Below are positions 17,706-26,839 of a stretch of DNA of 64,000 nucleotides, in pieces. The notes below the pieces were generated by a model. That model worked only from the letters and a program-made list of their open reading frames with translations. It was not told the DNA's origin and did no database searches. The position numbers were made by a program, and so were the translations under genes. Origin of the DNA: Oscillospiraceae bacterium (GTDB lineage: Bacteria > Bacillota > Clostridia > Saccharofermentanales > Saccharofermentanaceae); NCBI GenBank assembly GCA_900176545.1, contig FWXP01000005.1, positions 1 to 64,000 on the forward strand, written 5' to 3'. Each line of letters begins with the position of its first letter. Within the stretch, counting starts at the first letter, position 1.

Positions 17706-18605
17706 ATGAACAGGGATGTAATGGGTCTTATCGTAAAGAGAGAAGACGGCTCGGAGATAGTCAACTACGATGACGATAACTTTCCTTCCTATATCTATGA
17801 CGGATGGATAGAGCCTAAGGTCACCTGGGAGAAGGTCCCGCATTTCCATGAGGATGTTGAGATCTTAACGGTGAAGTCAGGTTCCATGGCTTATTCCGTA
17901 AACGGTAAGACCCTGGTGCTTCACGAAGGAGATACCATATTCGTCAATTCCAACCAGATCCACTACAGCATGGCTATAAGCGAGGAGATCGCCACATATG
18001 TCATATTCGTAGTTCATCCCAGCATCCTGACTACTTCGGTCGCGATAGAGATGAAGGCTATACGTCCCATTACCGATAATCCCGATATTCCGTACGTCCG
18101 CTTCAGGTATGTAAATGAGTTCACGGAAGCTATCAGGAATATAATGCTGGAGCTTCCTGCCGTAAGGCACGATCCCTTTGAGATCACCATGAGGTTCTTT
18201 CATATATGGGATATCATCAGGAAGCAGACAGCGTGCTACGGTCTGAACTCCGAAGAGATCACCGCAGAACCTCATATGAAGTATTTCAAGACCATGATGC
18301 ATTATATCTCGGAGCATTACTGCAGCGGCGTGACCCTTGACGATATCGCTACCAGCGCCGGTATCAGCAAGTCGCTGTGCAATTCGGTGTTCAAGAGATA
18401 TGTAGGGGAGTCGCCAATCACTTATCTCATGAGATTTCGCGCCAGGAAGGTAGCCGAGTATCTCAAGGGCAGGCAGATGACCTTATCGGAGATCGCATCC
18501 CTGACCGGATTTAACGGTGTCAGCTACATGTCCGAGACATTCAAGAGATTCTTCGGTATGTCACCGAGGGAATATAAGAAGACCGCAGCTGACAGAAGTG
18601 ATTAG
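17706..18605 (+). CDS. AraC-family regulator with N-terminal cupin
   Basis: 299 residues. The N-terminal sugar-binding cupin (about 40-110) has KVPHFHEDVEILTVKSGSMAYSVNGK and LHEGDTIFVNSNQIHYS. Two helix-turn-helix motifs fill about 195-295 (GVTLDDIATSAGISKSLCNSVFKRYVG and MTLSEIASLTGFNGVSYMSETFKRFFGMSPREYKK). GAAAGGATATTGTT precedes ATG 17706. It is divergent from the ABC-2 exporter operon, which is its nearest possible target, although its cupin resembles carbohydrate sensors. A second AraC gene lies at 48963. Confidence 0.9.
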   Translation: MNRDVMGLIVKREDGSEIVNYDDDNFPSYIYDGWIEPKVTWEKVPHFHEDVEILTVKSGSMAYSVNGKTLVLHEGDTIFVNSNQIHYSMAISEEIATYVIFVVHPSILTTSVAIEMKAIRPITDNPDIPYVRFRYVNEFTEAIRNIMLELPAVRHDPFEITMRFFHIWDIIRKQTACYGLNSEEITAEPHMKYFKTMMHYISEHYCSGVTLDDIATSAGISKSLCNSVFKRYVGESPITYLMRFRARKVAEYLKGRQMTLSEIASLTGFNGVSYMSETFKRFFGMSPREYKKTAADRSD

Positions 18606-18612
18606 AAATAAA

Positions 18613-18640
18613 AGGATCTGCCTCAGATGAGACAGATCCT
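18613..18640 (-). terminator. Terminator of the coiled-coil gene
   Basis: Stem AGGATCTG/CAGATCCT (18613-18620 with 18633-18640) with inner CTC/GAG pairs. On the minus strand it is followed by TTTTATTT. Confidence 0.75.
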
Positions 18641-18664
18641 GATGTTATATAACAAATCCTATGC

Positions 18665-19864
18665 TTATTCGGCGATAGCCATTGCTTCGAGCTTTTCCTT
18701 CTCCTGAGAGAGTTCCTGAGCTTTCTTGAGCTCTGCTGCCGCTTCCTCTGCAGCCTTTCTGGCTTCCTCTTCGGCCTTGCGTGCTGCTGCCAATGCCTCT
18801 TCAGCCTTCTTGGCTGCGATCTCTGCCTTCTCCTTGGCGATAGCTGCAGCCTTCTTGGCTTCTTCCTCAGCCTTCTGTGCAGCGATCCTCTCGTCTTCTT
18901 CCATCTTCTTCTTGTTGGCCTGATCGAAGATCGTCTGAGCCTTTGCGGCTTCAGCCTTAGCTTCCTCAGCCTTCTCAAGTGAAGCAGCTACGAGAGCCTG
19001 TGCCTGCTCTGCGGCATTCTTTGCTTCTGTCTCTGCCTCCTCAGCTGCCACTCTTGCCTCTTCCTGAGCCTTCAGTGCAGTGATCTTGGTTTCCTGCTCG
19101 GTCTTCTTCTGTGAAGCGGTCTCCTTAGCCTCCTGAGCTTTCTGAGCTGCTTCCTTTGCGAGCTTCTCGATCCTGTCCGCTTCTGCCTGAGCATCTTCTG
19201 CTGCGGCGAGAGCTACAGTATATGCGTCTTCAGCCGCCTTAGCGGACTTCTTCGCTTCTTCTTCGGACTTTACTGCCGCTTCCCTGAGTTCCGTGGACTT
19301 GACGACGGCATTCTTTGCTTCTTCAGCCTTGCGAGTGGCGGTCTCTGCGTCCCTTACGGCGCGATCCCTGCGGCTGTTGGCCTGAGCCAGATCAGCCTTG
19401 GCTTTCTCGGCTGCTATGGTCGCCATGGACTTTACTCGGATGCTGGTGGTCCTTGCGGCCTCGGGAGAATTGGAACCTTCTTCCATCTCAGCCTTCTGAG
19501 CTGCAACTACAGCCGCATGATTGATGGATGCAGAAGGGGGTCTCTTGACGGGAGCACGAAGCTGGACCGGCTTGGAATCTTCAACGGACTCGGTCTTGGG
19601 AGCAGTCTTGGCTTCCTCAGACTTCTTGCGGGACTCTTCCATAGCCCTGCGCTCTTCCTCCATGGCTCTCCTTGCCTCCTGCTGTGCCTTTGCAGCTTCA
19701 GCACGTTCCTTTACGTAGTTCGTACCGGAAGTGTTGATGGTAGAGACATTGTTCCCATTGGAGACAGAGTGTCCGGAACTCTTACCTGACATAGACAACT
19801 CAACGGCGGGAATACCGAATCTTCCCTCTGTCTTGTTCTTGATAGCGTCCAAAATACCAGACAT
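18665..19864 (-). CDS. Ala/Glu/Lys-rich coiled-coil protein, unknown function
   Basis: 399 residues, highly biased. Residues 1-50 are a short non-repetitive head (MSGILDAIKNKTEGRFGIPAVEL, then a Ser/Asn/Gly-rich stretch). A helical segment rich in AEAAKAQQEARRAMEEERR follows, then a proline-containing linker (about 95-115, VQLRAPVKRPPSAS). From about 140 to the end the protein is almost entirely A, E, K, Q and R, predicting one long coiled coil of perhaps 35 nm. There is no signal peptide, membrane segment or LPXTG. Superficially it resembles the TolA middle domain. GAGGTGAC precedes ATG 19864, and a good sigma-A promoter (19910-19939) and own terminator make it monocistronic. Confidence 0.75.
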   Translation of the reverse strand: MSGILDAIKNKTEGRFGIPAVELSMSGKSSGHSVSNGNNVSTINTSGTNYVKERAEAAKAQQEARRAMEEERRAMEESRKKSEEAKTAPKTESVEDSKPVQLRAPVKRPPSASINHAAVVAAQKAEMEEGSNSPEAARTTSIRVKSMATIAAEKAKADLAQANSRRDRAVRDAETATRKAEEAKNAVVKSTELREAAVKSEEEAKKSAKAAEDAYTVALAAAEDAQAEADRIEKLAKEAAQKAQEAKETASQKKTEQETKITALKAQEEARVAAEEAETEAKNAAEQAQALVAASLEKAEEAKAEAAKAQTIFDQANKKKMEEDERIAAQKAEEEAKKAAAIAKEKAEIAAKKAEEALAAARKAEEEARKAAEEAAAELKKAQELSQEKEKLEAMAIAE

Positions 19865-19909
19865 TTATGTCACCTCTGCATAATATAGTAAAATCCTACT
19901 GATATTTTG

Positions 19910-19939
19910 ATTATATTATGCGCACAAATCTTATTTCAA
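19910..19939 (-). promoter_or_regulatory. Sigma-A-type promoter of the coiled-coil gene
   Basis: On the minus strand TTGAAA (19939-19934), 18-bp spacer, TATAAT (19915-19910). The leader is about 40 nt. Confidence 0.65.
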
Positions 19940-20087
19940 GTATGTTTCTGCTTTGTAACAAAACTTTTAACAAATTCGGGATACCCGAAGAGGTGTTCAC
20001 TCAAGAGGATGTTATAATGCAGGAAGAGGGATGGAAACCTTTAACATTGTTATTTTTATTATATTTTTAGGCCCCGGGGGTGTTTTT

Positions 20088-20948
20088 ATGAAATATCTTG
20101 AAGCGACCGCACTCGGAAGAGAACGATACAGACTGGGTGAAGGTCCGTGTTACGACCCTGTTACAGGGATGATCTCGTGGGTGGATATTACGGCGAACAC
20201 CTTGTGGACAATGCACAAAAACGGTGTCAGAGAGCCATTTGTCTTCGATCAGCCCATAGGTGCCGCAGTGCCGGTAAAGGGTTCCTCGGGATTTCTGCTG
20301 GCGGCCAAGGACGGATTGTACCTTTATGAGGAAGGCAAGACGCGTATTATACTGGACCTTAAGGAAACTTACCGTGACTTCTGGCGTTCCAATGATGCCA
20401 AGGCAGATCCCGCAGGGAGGCTCTGGTTCGGTGCATCGGTAGGCGATGACGAGCATGAGGCCGACGGCAATCTCTACAGGCTCTCGGAAGGTCAGCTCAA
20501 GATAATGCAGGCGGGGACCAAGATCTCCAACGGTATGGCCTGGAGCAGCGACAGGACCAGGTTCTACTTCTCGGACACGCTCAAATATGCCGTCTTTGTC
20601 TACGACTACGATCTTAAGACCGGAGAGATAAGAAACGGCAGGCCTCTTTGCACTTACGAAGACGGCAACGGCTTTTCCGACGGCCTTTGCATAGACTGTG
20701 ACGATAACCTCTGGATAGCGATATGGGGAGGCAACAGGGTCGAGAAGAGGAGCGGCAAGACGGGAGAAAAACTGGCCGAGATACATGTTCCTTCGCGAAA
20801 TGTAACCTCCTGCTGCTTTATGGGAGATAAGATGGATATGCTTCTCATAACCACATCCGGGGACGGACTTGAAGGAGCGGGAGAAGGCTGTCTTTATACA
20901 TGTAAGACGGATGCCGTGGGACCTGCCCCCGACAAGGCGGTGCTCTGA
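20088..20948 (+). CDS. SMP-30/gluconolactonase-family lactonase
   Basis: A 286-residue six-bladed beta-propeller lactone hydrolase. Metal ligands are visible: the Glu of LGEGPCYDP near the N-terminus, the Asn of ISNGMAWSSD, and the Asp of GFSDGLCIDCDDNLW. Members open aldonolactones, so an oxidative sugar substrate is plausible. Start ATG 20088 has GGGGGTG upstream; the longer frame from 20031 adds a hydrophobic stretch that overlaps promoter-proximal DNA and is not preferred. TATAAT at 20013-20018, preceded by TG, is a likely extended -10. Confidence 0.85.
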   Translation: MKYLEATALGRERYRLGEGPCYDPVTGMISWVDITANTLWTMHKNGVREPFVFDQPIGAAVPVKGSSGFLLAAKDGLYLYEEGKTRIILDLKETYRDFWRSNDAKADPAGRLWFGASVGDDEHEADGNLYRLSEGQLKIMQAGTKISNGMAWSSDRTRFYFSDTLKYAVFVYDYDLKTGEIRNGRPLCTYEDGNGFSDGLCIDCDDNLWIAIWGGNRVEKRSGKTGEKLAEIHVPSRNVTSCCFMGDKMDMLLITTSGDGLEGAGEGCLYTCKTDAVGPAPDKAVL

Positions 20949-21024
20949 GTCTTTACAGGTTCGTAACTCTTTCTCAGGCGGCTTAGCTGTATAATCAAAG
21001 CATATCAGTCTTGTGGAGGGGTCT

Positions 21025-22722
21025 ATGATCTGGTATTACTCCGTACTCTTCGTTGCGGCTGCGGTATGTACGCTTATATATGCTTTCCTGTGGCATAAGC
21101 ATTTCGACGTTAACCTTACGCTGATGTTTCTTGCGGGGTCCATATCCAACCTCGGATATCTCATGCTGGCGGACGCACAGACGGCACAGGAAGCTATCCT
21201 TGCCAACAAACTGAGTTATTTCGGTGCCTGCTTCGGCCCTCTCTTCATAATGCTCCTCATCTTTAACCTGTGCCATATAAGGCTCGGTTCCAGACTGAGG
21301 AAGCTGTTCTTTACCGTATCTACCGTCATCTACATGTCGGTGCTCCTTACGGGCAAGTCGTCCATGTTCTACGAGGAGATAGTGTTCGAGCGCAAGGGAA
21401 GCGCATCGTGGCTTACAAAGACATACGGTCCCATGCATACGTTCTTTATAGCGACCATCGCCGTATATACCTTCATAAGCTTTGTTGTCCTGATATACAG
21501 CTACATAAGGAAGAGGGATGCTTCCAGGTACATGATATCTCTGCTCTTTACCCTCGAGGTCGTGGCCGTAGCGGGTTATGCCGCAAGGAGGTTCTTCGAA
21601 TGGAAGTTCGAGACGGTGCCGCTGGCTTACGCTCTTATCCTCGTGATATTCCTTTTTATCGTCTACAGGATCAATCTCTACGATATCGACGATGTGGCCA
21701 TAGATTCATTGGTGGAGAAGGGCATCACGGGCTTTGTATCCATCGATCTTAAGAATAACTACCTGGGCAGCAACGATGCGGCAAAGAAGTATTTCCCGCA
21801 GCTCAACATGCTCACCGTAGATCGCCCGGTCACGCAAAATGCCGAATTCGGAGAGATGGCCCTTCGCTGGATAGACATATTCGCGAAAGATCAGAATAAG
21901 GACAAGCACCACTTCGATACCGAGGACGGAAAGATCTATCTCATCACGGTGAATTTCCTTTTTGACGGCAGAAGAAAGAGAGGATATCAGCTTTTCATAT
22001 CGGACGATACCAGGGAGCAGAAGTATGTCAATCTCATCAACTCCTTCAACATCAAGCTCAGCAATCAGGTAAAGGCCAAGACGAAGCACATCGAGGCTAT
22101 GCACGATAAGCTCATCATCGGCATGGCGGCTATGGTAGAGAGCAGGGACAACTCCACGGGAGGTCACATCAAGAGGACCAGTGAGGGAGTACGTATCCTC
22201 CTGGACGAGATAAAGAAGGATCCCGGGTTCGATCTCAGTGAGGAATTCTGCAAGGACCTTATAAAGTCCGCTCCCATGCATGATCTGGGCAAGATAGCGG
22301 TAGACGATGTGATCCTTCGAAAGAAGGGCAGGTTCGAACCCGAGGAATACGAACAGATGAAGAAACACGCCGCCGAAGGAGCCAGGCTCATAGAGCAGAT
22401 CCTGGAAGGCACGGATAACGATTCCTTCCAGAAGGTGGCCGTAAATGTCGCGCACTACCATCACGAGAGATGGGACGGTTCCGGCTATCCCGAGGGCCTC
22501 AAAGGGGATCAGATCCCCATAGAAGCCAGGATAATGGCGATCGCGGATGTATACGATGCACTTGTCAGCAAGCGTGTATATAAGGAGAAGTTCTCCTTCG
22601 AGAAAGCAAACGAGATAATAATGGAAGGTATGGGAACCCAGTTCGACAAGAAGCTGGAGCAGGCATATATCAACAGCAGGCCGAGGCTCGAGGAATACTA
22701 TTCATCACTGGGTGACGAATAA
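21025..22722 (+). CDS. Membrane-bound HD-GYP protein with 7TM histidine-kinase-type sensor
   Basis: 565 residues. The N-terminal 225 residues hold about seven membrane helices like the HisKA_7TM sensor of Firmicute kinases. Next comes a PAS-like segment (GFVSIDLKNNYLGSNDAAKKYFP), a coiled linker, and an HD-GYP domain with HD at H419-D420 (PMHDLGKIAVDD) and HHERWDGSGYPEGLKGDQIP. It should therefore be a c-di-GMP phosphodiesterase. The ATG at 21025 is preferred over GTG 21013, because that GTG lies inside the ribosome site GGAGGGG. It shares only the catalytic domain type with the protein at 11763. Confidence 0.9.
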   Translation: MIWYYSVLFVAAAVCTLIYAFLWHKHFDVNLTLMFLAGSISNLGYLMLADAQTAQEAILANKLSYFGACFGPLFIMLLIFNLCHIRLGSRLRKLFFTVSTVIYMSVLLTGKSSMFYEEIVFERKGSASWLTKTYGPMHTFFIATIAVYTFISFVVLIYSYIRKRDASRYMISLLFTLEVVAVAGYAARRFFEWKFETVPLAYALILVIFLFIVYRINLYDIDDVAIDSLVEKGITGFVSIDLKNNYLGSNDAAKKYFPQLNMLTVDRPVTQNAEFGEMALRWIDIFAKDQNKDKHHFDTEDGKIYLITVNFLFDGRRKRGYQLFISDDTREQKYVNLINSFNIKLSNQVKAKTKHIEAMHDKLIIGMAAMVESRDNSTGGHIKRTSEGVRILLDEIKKDPGFDLSEEFCKDLIKSAPMHDLGKIAVDDVILRKKGRFEPEEYEQMKKHAAEGARLIEQILEGTDNDSFQKVAVNVAHYHHERWDGSGYPEGLKGDQIPIEARIMAIADVYDALVSKRVYKEKFSFEKANEIIMEGMGTQFDKKLEQAYINSRPRLEEYYSSLGDE

Positions 22723-22730
22723 TAAAAACA

Positions 22731-22760
22731 ACAGCGGCATGTTCTGTACCATGCCGCTGT
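22731..22760 (-). terminator. Terminator between convergent HD-GYP and fabF genes
   Basis: Perfect 11-bp stem ACAGCGGCATG/CATGCCGCTGT with an 8-nt loop. On the minus strand it is followed by TGTTTTTATT, so it mainly ends fabF transcription. Confidence 0.8.
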
Positions 22761-22787
22761 CATTCATCTATTAGGGGTTACGGGCTA

Positions 22788-24017
22788 TTACATGCCTTTG
22801 AATATCAGTGTGGCGTTATGTCCGCCGAATCCCAGTGAGTTGCTCATGGCATATGTTATCTCTCTGGTCTTTCCCTGTCCGAAAGTGTAGTCCAGATCGA
22901 GCTCCTCTTCAGGTTCTCTTGAATTGCGCGTAACGTGTACATAGTTCTCGTTTATCGCCTTGACACACACGATGGCTTCGATGGCGCCTGCGCCTCCAAG
23001 GAGGTGTCCCGTCATAGACTTGGTGGAGTTGATGGAGACCTTCTTGGCCGCGTCGCCCAGAGCATACTTGATGGCGCGTGTCTCATAAAGGTCGTTCAGA
23101 TGGGTCGATGTTCCGTGAGCATTTATGTAGTCGATGTCATCGGGCTTTATCCCTGCGCATTCCATGGCGAGCTTCATGGCTGTACCTGCGCCGCTTCCGT
23201 CGGGAGCGGGAGATGTTATATGGTAAGCATCGTTCGTTACGCCGTATCCTACTACTTCCGCGAGGATGTTCGCACCTCTTCTTACGGCATGCTCGTATTC
23301 TTCAAGGATCACTACACCTGCACCTTCACCGAGGACAAAGCCGTCCCTGTCCTTGTCGAAAGGTCTCGATGCCGTCTCGGGATCGTCGTTGGTAGAAAGT
23401 GCTGTAAGGGCCGCGAATCCGAATACGCCGGAAGGCGTGACTGCCGCTTCCGTTCCTCCTGCCACCATGACATCTGCTTCACCGAGTCTTATGGCATTGA
23501 AAGCCTCGCCGATGCAGTGAGTTCCCGTAGCACATGCGGTGGAGATGTCCATGTTCTTGCCCTTGAGTCCGAACTGAATGGAGATATTGGCAGAGGCCAT
23601 ATTGGTTATTACCATGGGTATATACATGGGATCTACTTTCTTGCCGGTATAGAACTTGGGGATCTCCTTCTCATGCTTTTCCATGGCGCCTATACCGCAT
23701 CCGACTATTACTCCGATCTTGAAGGGATCTTCCTTCTCGATATCAAGAGCAGACTGCTCAAGTGCTTCTTTTGTTGCTGCTACGGCATACTGTGAGAACA
23801 ATCCCATTCTCTTGGCGGACTTAAAATCCATGTAGTCCTTGGGATCGAAATCCTTTACTTCTCCGGCGAGTTTTGCCTTGCAGTCGGATACGTCGACCTT
23901 GGTTATGGGACCTATTCCGTTCCTGCCTTCCTTAAGGCCGTTCCAGAAAGTCTCGACATCGTTTCCGAGGGGCGTTATGGCTCCCATTCCGGTTATAACT
24001 ACTCTTTTTGTATCCAT
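22788..24017 (-). CDS. fabF: Beta-ketoacyl-ACP synthase II
   Basis: 409 residues, normal length. Condenses malonyl-ACP with acyl-ACP in fatty acid elongation. The catalytic triad is visible: C162 in STACATGTHC, His in INAHGTSTHLND and His in KSMTGHLLGG. It stands apart from any other fab gene, which is unusual because Firmicutes usually keep fabF in a fab cluster. It is divergent from a TetR-type gene, with a long perfect inverted repeat between the two that may control it. Confidence 0.95.
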   Translation of the reverse strand: MDTKRVVITGMGAITPLGNDVETFWNGLKEGRNGIGPITKVDVSDCKAKLAGEVKDFDPKDYMDFKSAKRMGLFSQYAVAATKEALEQSALDIEKEDPFKIGVIVGCGIGAMEKHEKEIPKFYTGKKVDPMYIPMVITNMASANISIQFGLKGKNMDISTACATGTHCIGEAFNAIRLGEADVMVAGGTEAAVTPSGVFGFAALTALSTNDDPETASRPFDKDRDGFVLGEGAGVVILEEYEHAVRRGANILAEVVGYGVTNDAYHITSPAPDGSGAGTAMKLAMECAGIKPDDIDYINAHGTSTHLNDLYETRAIKYALGDAAKKVSINSTKSMTGHLLGGAGAIEAIVCVKAINENYVHVTRNSREPEEELDLDYTFGQGKTREITYAMSNSLGFGGHNATLIFKGM

Positions 24018-24132
24018 ACGTCTTCTCCGATAAGTTTCCGTTTATACGTGAAGAGTGTAGTTGAACGAATGAGTAAGTTGAACTGTGAATATCATCTCTT
24101 TGTATCAAATGGGAGACTTATTGCGGATACCT

Positions 24133-24168
24133 CAAATTAGGACAAAATGAGGCTTTTGTCCTAATTTG
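24133..24168. promoter_or_regulatory. Long perfect inverted repeat between fabF and tetR-type gene
   Basis: Arms of 15 bp, CAAATTAGGACAAAA (24133-24147) and its exact complement (24154-24168), flank the spacer TGAGGC. Location between divergent promoters suits a TetR dimer operator. An extended -10 TGGTATCAT follows at 24198-24206 for the plus-strand gene. Confidence 0.65.
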
Positions 24169-24232
24169 TGATAAATGGATTTTTTGTCATAAAAATGTGG
24201 TATCATCATCCTATCGAGCGGAGGGTATACAC

Positions 24233-24775
24233 ATGGCGTTACTTACAAAAGGTGCGATAATGAATGCATTCGAGGAGATGCTCCTTGAGATGTCATTTGA
24301 TAAGATCACCGTATCTGCTCTCGTCAAGCGAAGCGGCGTAAGTTCCAATACTTTCTACTACCATTACAGGGATAAGTTCGAACTACTGAACGAGTGGTTC
24401 GGTATGAAGCTCAGCATCATCAGGACAGGTGATGATTTCTATACATGGCAGAATGCCATAAAGAAGTTCTTCCTGATGTGCCGCGATAATCCCAGGCTCA
24501 TCCATCACGTGTTCGATTCCATTTCCAGAGAACAGCTGGAGCATTATATCTTCTCCATTACCGATACCGTTTTCCTGAGCTATGTCAGGAAGAAGGTGGC
24601 AGGCAGGGATGTGCCCGATAAGAGGATACGTGAGATATCAAGATTCTACACTTATGCATTCATCGGTTTCTTCATGGAATACATCTGGGATGAGATGGTC
24701 GATGATGTTGATGAACGCGTCGATAACTTAAGCAAGATGTTTGACGACTTTATCGAGAGTGCGATCTCTCACTGA
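24233..24775 (+). CDS. TetR/AcrR-family regulator
   Basis: 180 residues starting at ATG 24233 (GGAGGG upstream; the frame opens earlier at 24197 but without a ribosome site). The N-terminal helix-turn-helix is KITVSALVKRSGVSSNTFYYHYRDKFELL. The C-terminal ligand domain is all-helical and looks like the TetR_C_8 group found in DhaS-like regulators. Divergent placement beside fabF and the shared palindrome suggest control of fatty-acid synthesis or of itself. Its end overlaps the stop of blaR1 on the other strand by 7 bp. Confidence 0.88.
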   Translation: MALLTKGAIMNAFEEMLLEMSFDKITVSALVKRSGVSSNTFYYHYRDKFELLNEWFGMKLSIIRTGDDFYTWQNAIKKFFLMCRDNPRLIHHVFDSISREQLEHYIFSITDTVFLSYVRKKVAGRDVPDKRIREISRFYTYAFIGFFMEYIWDEMVDDVDERVDNLSKMFDDFIESAISH

Positions 24776-26436
24776 CCGATAACTGCCTGGAATGATGCTG
24801 TTCCGCTCTCCGGATCGTATGAGATGAGATACGTATCCTCGGTATCCGTATCGGAACCTGTCTCAATGGTGTAATAATATATCCCTACCGTACCATGGTC
24901 CGTCTCTACGTCCTGCCTCCCCACGGAGACATTGACAGGTGTATCTCCTGCGCGAAGTTCCTGCAGCTCATTTGCGGTCTCCGCTGCCGTATAGTAGTTA
25001 TCCGCTGTGGATGTCAGCACCAGATGAGCATCGTCATCAAGATTCGAACAGATCGTCGTGATATCGTCCATATCCGCATTGAAGAAGATCAGAACGTAGT
25101 TATCAGTAAAGACAGCGATGCCTTCGTTGAAGGTGATACCGCCCAGGCTCTGATTGATCGTATCAAGGTCGTATATCTGAAGACCGTTCTCTTCCATCTC
25201 TATCGCGATGTCACGAAGGTCTTCGTCCTCTACATCTTCGGCGCTGATACATGAGGCGTCCGTAAGCTCATCCAAGGTAATGCTGACTATCGTACCGTAG
25301 TCGGATACGTTCTCGCTCTCGGGATCAAGCTCTTCGGATCTTAAGATCTGCAGTGCCGCGATACTGTCATCGACTGCTGCTTCTATCTCTTCCGATGCGG
25401 CGGTTGCCACAGTATCTTCGGAAGGAACAGTCTTCTGCTCATCCTGCGGTGCGCATGCAGAAGATACCATAGTTATTCCGATCGCCGCTGCAAGTACGCC
25501 TGCTGTTGTCATAAGTGATGTCTTTTTGTGTATAACCAGATTCTTTATTCTCATTTTTACCTCCGTTCCGCCAAATGATCTTCCGGCGAAAGCGGTACCC
25601 GTTACCTTGTACATCAGAGGCATCTGCGCATTAGAGACGAGAGCCCTGCAGTATTCCTTTTTGTGATCCTCTCCCAGGATCTCTATAACGGTCTCGTCTA
25701 CACGCATCTCGAGATCTCTCGAGAACAGGATATATGCTGCCCATACAAGGGGATTGAACCAGTGGATGCCTAAGGCTGCCAGACAGATCATCTTGGTGAT
25801 CTGATCGTGATATCTGATATGTGTCTTCTCGTGAAGCAGGATGTATTCCCTATCGCCTACTTCCGTGGCAGCGGGTATATAGATGTGAGGTCTCAGGATA
25901 CCGGAGACAAATGCCGACCTTATCCCGTCAGTTCCGTATGTGCCGTCTTCTTCAGGCGAGGCGTGACGGAGCCTGATCTTCAGCTTCGCTGCGTTTATGA
26001 TGAGAGCCGTGAAGAATATGACCACTCCCGTGCTCCATACGATGAGTAATACGGTGTATGGATCGGGGATCTTATATACGCGAACTGCTGAGGGAGTATC
26101 TTCGGAAGGAGCATTGTCAGTGAGTTCTGTATCCGCTGCTTCTATCTTTTCTTCGATGCCGGGATCTTCCGCCGGTATGACCTCTTCTGAAGATGACGCA
26201 TCGGCCGCCTCGTAGGAGGCGATAGAGGGATATTCTCTATTCTCGAACAGGTTCATGAGACCGAATCTCGAACCGATATTTATGGGGCACAGCAGCCTTA
26301 CGGCAACGATGACCCACAGGAGGATAGTTATCTTCTTGGGTACGTTCCTGAAGAGCAGACGGAGGATAAGGACACATACTATGGCTATACTTCCGTACAG
26401 GCTCATCTCGAGTAGCTGTCTTAAGATCTCTTCCAT
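24769..26436 (-). CDS. BlaR1/MecR1-type M56 sensor metallopeptidase
   Basis: 555 residues. Four membrane helices surround the zinc protease site HEKTH (H202, E203, H206; then RYHDQITKMICLAALGIHWFNPLVW). The Ser/Glu/Thr-rich loop at about 70-120 is extracytoplasmic. After a further helix near residue 315 (MTTAGVLAAAIGITMVSSAC) comes a C-terminal sensor of about 220 residues that is not a penicillin-binding domain and lacks an STxK-like serine motif, so the signal is probably not a beta-lactam. The protease is expected to inactivate BlaI on signal. It lies 6 bp downstream of blaI. Confidence 0.85.
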   Translation of the reverse strand: MEEILRQLLEMSLYGSIAIVCVLILRLLFRNVPKKITILLWVIVAVRLLCPINIGSRFGLMNLFENREYPSIASYEAADASSSEEVIPAEDPGIEEKIEAADTELTDNAPSEDTPSAVRVYKIPDPYTVLLIVWSTGVVIFFTALIINAAKLKIRLRHASPEEDGTYGTDGIRSAFVSGILRPHIYIPAATEVGDREYILLHEKTHIRYHDQITKMICLAALGIHWFNPLVWAAYILFSRDLEMRVDETVIEILGEDHKKEYCRALVSNAQMPLMYKVTGTAFAGRSFGGTEVKMRIKNLVIHKKTSLMTTAGVLAAAIGITMVSSACAPQDEQKTVPSEDTVATAASEEIEAAVDDSIAALQILRSEELDPESENVSDYGTIVSITLDELTDASCISAEDVEDEDLRDIAIEMEENGLQIYDLDTINQSLGGITFNEGIAVFTDNYVLIFFNADMDDITTICSNLDDDAHLVLTSTADNYYTAAETANELQELRAGDTPVNVSVGRQDVETDHGTVGIYYYTIETGSDTDTEDTYLISYDPESGTASFQAVIGQ

Positions 26437-26442
26437 ATTGTC

Positions 26443-26811
26443 TTATTCTTTGTCTCTGATATGAGTCTCGATAAGTTCTATAAGTTCTTCTGCTTCGTTC
26501 TTTGTAAGATTTCCTGTGTTGAGGAAAGCATTTACGAAGGCAGGAAGGGAGCCGCCGAAGCTTCGCCTTACCATCTCTTCGCTCTCGAATTCCTGGACCT
26601 TCTCTCTGGGTACTTCTGAAGTGACGACCGAGTTCTCGTTCTTTGCTATCCCTTTGTCGCAGAGCTTATGCAGCACTGTATATGTCGTGGACTTCTTCCA
26701 TGCGAGGGCTTCTTCACAGAGCTTGACAAGTTCACCGGACTTCAGCGGTTCATTCTTCCATATGATGTCCATCATCTTGTATTCGCTCTCGAACAGCGTA
26801 AGGTCTTTCAT
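26443..26811 (-). CDS. blaI: BlaI/MecI-family repressor
   Basis: 122 residues: winged helix (SEYKMMDIIWKNEPLKSGELVKLCEEALAWKKSTTYTVLHKLCDKG) and a C-terminal dimerisation helix pair (GSLPAFVNAFLNTGNLTKNEAEELIELI). It represses its own operon until BlaR1 cleaves it. The minus-strand promoter at 26963-26935 is covered by an interrupted palindrome, and a leader of about 115 nt separates promoter and start. The divergent MBL-fold gene at 27109 may belong to the same regulon. Confidence 0.92.
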   Translation of the reverse strand: MKDLTLFESEYKMMDIIWKNEPLKSGELVKLCEEALAWKKSTTYTVLHKLCDKGIAKNENSVVTSEVPREKVQEFESEEMVRRSFGGSLPAFVNAFLNTGNLTKNEAEELIELIETHIRDKE

Positions 26812-26839
26812 ATCCGATCTGCTTTCCTTAAAGAATATC

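Noticed and set aside
18726-19700. Short tandem DNA repetition in the coiled-coil gene, considered as a satellite or CRISPR-like repeat
   Set aside because: The repetition follows codons for Ala, Glu and Lys and has no fixed unit or spacer; it is protein composition, not a DNA repeat array.
22935-23795. 286-codon plus-strand frame over fabF
   Set aside because: fabF is complete with all catalytic residues; this frame is its mirror.
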